Origin: Chloroflexota bacterium
Lineage (GTDB): Bacteria; Chloroflexota; Dormibacteria; Dormibacterales; Dormibacteraceae
Direction of reading: 5' to 3'
NCBI GenBank assembly: GCA_005880345.1
Contig: VBGE01000119.1
Coordinates: 1 to 5,452, forward strand
Length of the DNA stretch: 5,452 nt
The notes beneath the pieces are model-generated. The model made no database searches. It was not told where the DNA came from and worked only from the letters and a program-made list of their open reading frames with translations. Below are positions 4,744 through 5,452 of the stretch, in pieces (the first letter of the stretch is position 1; each line of letters begins with the position of its first letter). Made by a program: the position numbers and the translations under genes.

Positions 4744-5452
4744 GCTCCGCGGGTCTTCCGGCGACGCGCCCCACCACGTCCTGACCCGCTGGTTCGGCAC
4801 GCCCGGCCTGCACACCCTCGACGTCTACGAATCGAAGGCCGGCGGCTACAGGGCCCTCCGCAAGGCGCTGTTCGACATGGCGCCCGCCGACATCACCAAC
4901 GAGATCAAGACCTCCGGTCTGCGCGGGCGCGGGGGCGCAGGCTTCGCCACGGGCGTGAAGTGGAGCTTCATCAACCGCGACGCGCCAGGTCCCAAGTACG
5001 TCGTCGTCAACGCCGACGAATCCGAGCCCGGCACCGCCAAGGACCGCTACGTCCTGGAGAACTCGCCGCACATGCTCGTCGAGGGAATCCTGATCGCCGC
5101 ATACGCGGTCGGCGCCAACCAGGCGTGGGTGTACATCCGCGGCGAGTACGACGTGCCGCGGCGAATGCTTGCCGAGGCGATCGAAGAGGCGCGCGCCAAG
5201 GGCTACATCGGAGCCAGGCCGATGGGCAAGGACTACCCGCTCGACATCCAGCTGTATCGCGGGCATGGCGCGTACATCTGTGGCGAGGAGACGGCGCTCC
5301 TCGAATCGCTCGAGGGCAAGCGCGCTCAGCCGCGCTCGCGTCCCCCCTTCCCAGCAGTCAAGGGCGCCTGGGGTCGGCCGACACTGCTCAACAACGTAGA
5401 GACCCTCGCGACGGTGCCCGCGATCCTCAATATCGGCGGCGCCGAGTACGCC
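4736..5452 (+). CDS. nuoF: NADH-quinone oxidoreductase subunit F (NuoF, 51 kDa type), 3' end outside window
   Basis: This is the NADH-oxidising subunit of complex I: it binds NADH and FMN and carries [4Fe-4S] cluster N3. The first 239 residues are present and open to the right edge; the family is usually about 420-450 residues, so the C-terminal part with the four N3 cysteines is missing only because the window ends. The FMN-site glycine-rich motif GLRGRGGAGFATGVKW is at 61-76. The NADH/FMN-binding segment NADESEPGTAKDR is at 92-104, with acidic residues D94, E95 and E97. The signature GAYICGEETALLESLEGKR is at 178-196, then PPFPAVKGAWGRPTLLNNVETLA at 203-225. The N-terminus (VLTRWFGTPGLHTLDVY, GGYRALRKAL) is typical. 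H178 sits where many relatives have Ala or Gly before AYICGEE. ATG 4736 overlaps the nuoE stop by 8 nt. nuoG and further subunit genes are expected downstream. Confidence 0.96.
   Translation, partial: MPELRGSSGDAPHHVLTRWFGTPGLHTLDVYESKAGGYRALRKALFDMAPADITNEIKTSGLRGRGGAGFATGVKWSFINRDAPGPKYVVVNADESEPGTAKDRYVLENSPHMLVEGILIAAYAVGANQAWVYIRGEYDVPRRMLAEAIEEARAKGYIGARPMGKDYPLDIQLYRGHGAYICGEETALLESLEGKRAQPRSRPPFPAVKGAWGRPTLLNNVETLATVPAILNIGGAEYA

Noticed and set aside
4523..5266. Long open frame on the - strand opposite nuoE and nuoF (about 247 codons)
   Set aside because: It lies antisense to two strongly conserved genes, and its composition (runs of Arg, Ala, Pro, Gly) is what GC-rich third positions produce on the opposite strand. 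No domain is recognisable.
1..5452. CRISPR array, tRNA or rRNA genes, insertion sequence, integrase or phage genes
   Set aside because: No regularly spaced repeats, no tRNA- or rRNA-like sequence and no transposase or integrase motifs were seen on either strand.

Overview
This GC-rich bacterial window is dominated by the first part of a respiratory complex I operon. Six subunit genes of the NADH:quinone oxidoreductase, nuoA to nuoF, run on the + strand from 1634 to the right edge, where nuoF is cut off. Upstream lie an OsmC/YhfA-like thiol-peroxidase-family gene on the + strand (1122-1538) and, diverging from it, a complete gene for a tetratricopeptide-repeat protein with four C-terminal membrane segments on the - strand (1-1098).

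The organism cannot be named from this sequence. The high GC content, the frequent GTG and TTG starts, the separate (unfused) nuoC and nuoD, and the tightly overlapping nuoABCDEF order suit a soil-type lineage such as Actinomycetota, Chloroflexota or Dormibacterota-like bacteria. This is inference from general impression, not a match.

Layout: the TPR and OsmC genes are separated by only 23 bp. The OsmC stop and nuoA start are 95 bp apart, and this gap holds a short A/T-rich island with a TAGAAT hexamer that is the best candidate for the operon promoter. From nuoA onward every junction overlaps: nuoA/nuoB by 10 nt with a TTG start, nuoB/nuoC, nuoC/nuoD and nuoD/nuoE by 4 nt (GTGA or ATGA), and nuoE/nuoF by 8 nt. 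This implies translational coupling of the whole set.

Functionally, NuoE and NuoF (with NuoG, presumably beyond the window) form the NADH-oxidising arm. NuoB, NuoC and NuoD form the connecting module, carrying the terminal N2 cluster and the quinone pocket. NuoA is a membrane subunit at the arm junction. All the cofactor and quinone-site residues looked for are present, so the enzyme looks functional.

No exotic or defence-type system is visible. The most unusual feature is a palindromic, REP-like double-hairpin sequence lying in frame inside the 3' end of nuoE, where it encodes part of a non-canonical C-terminal extension followed by a lysine-rich tail. The TPR plus four-helix membrane protein is the only gene here without an assignable function.
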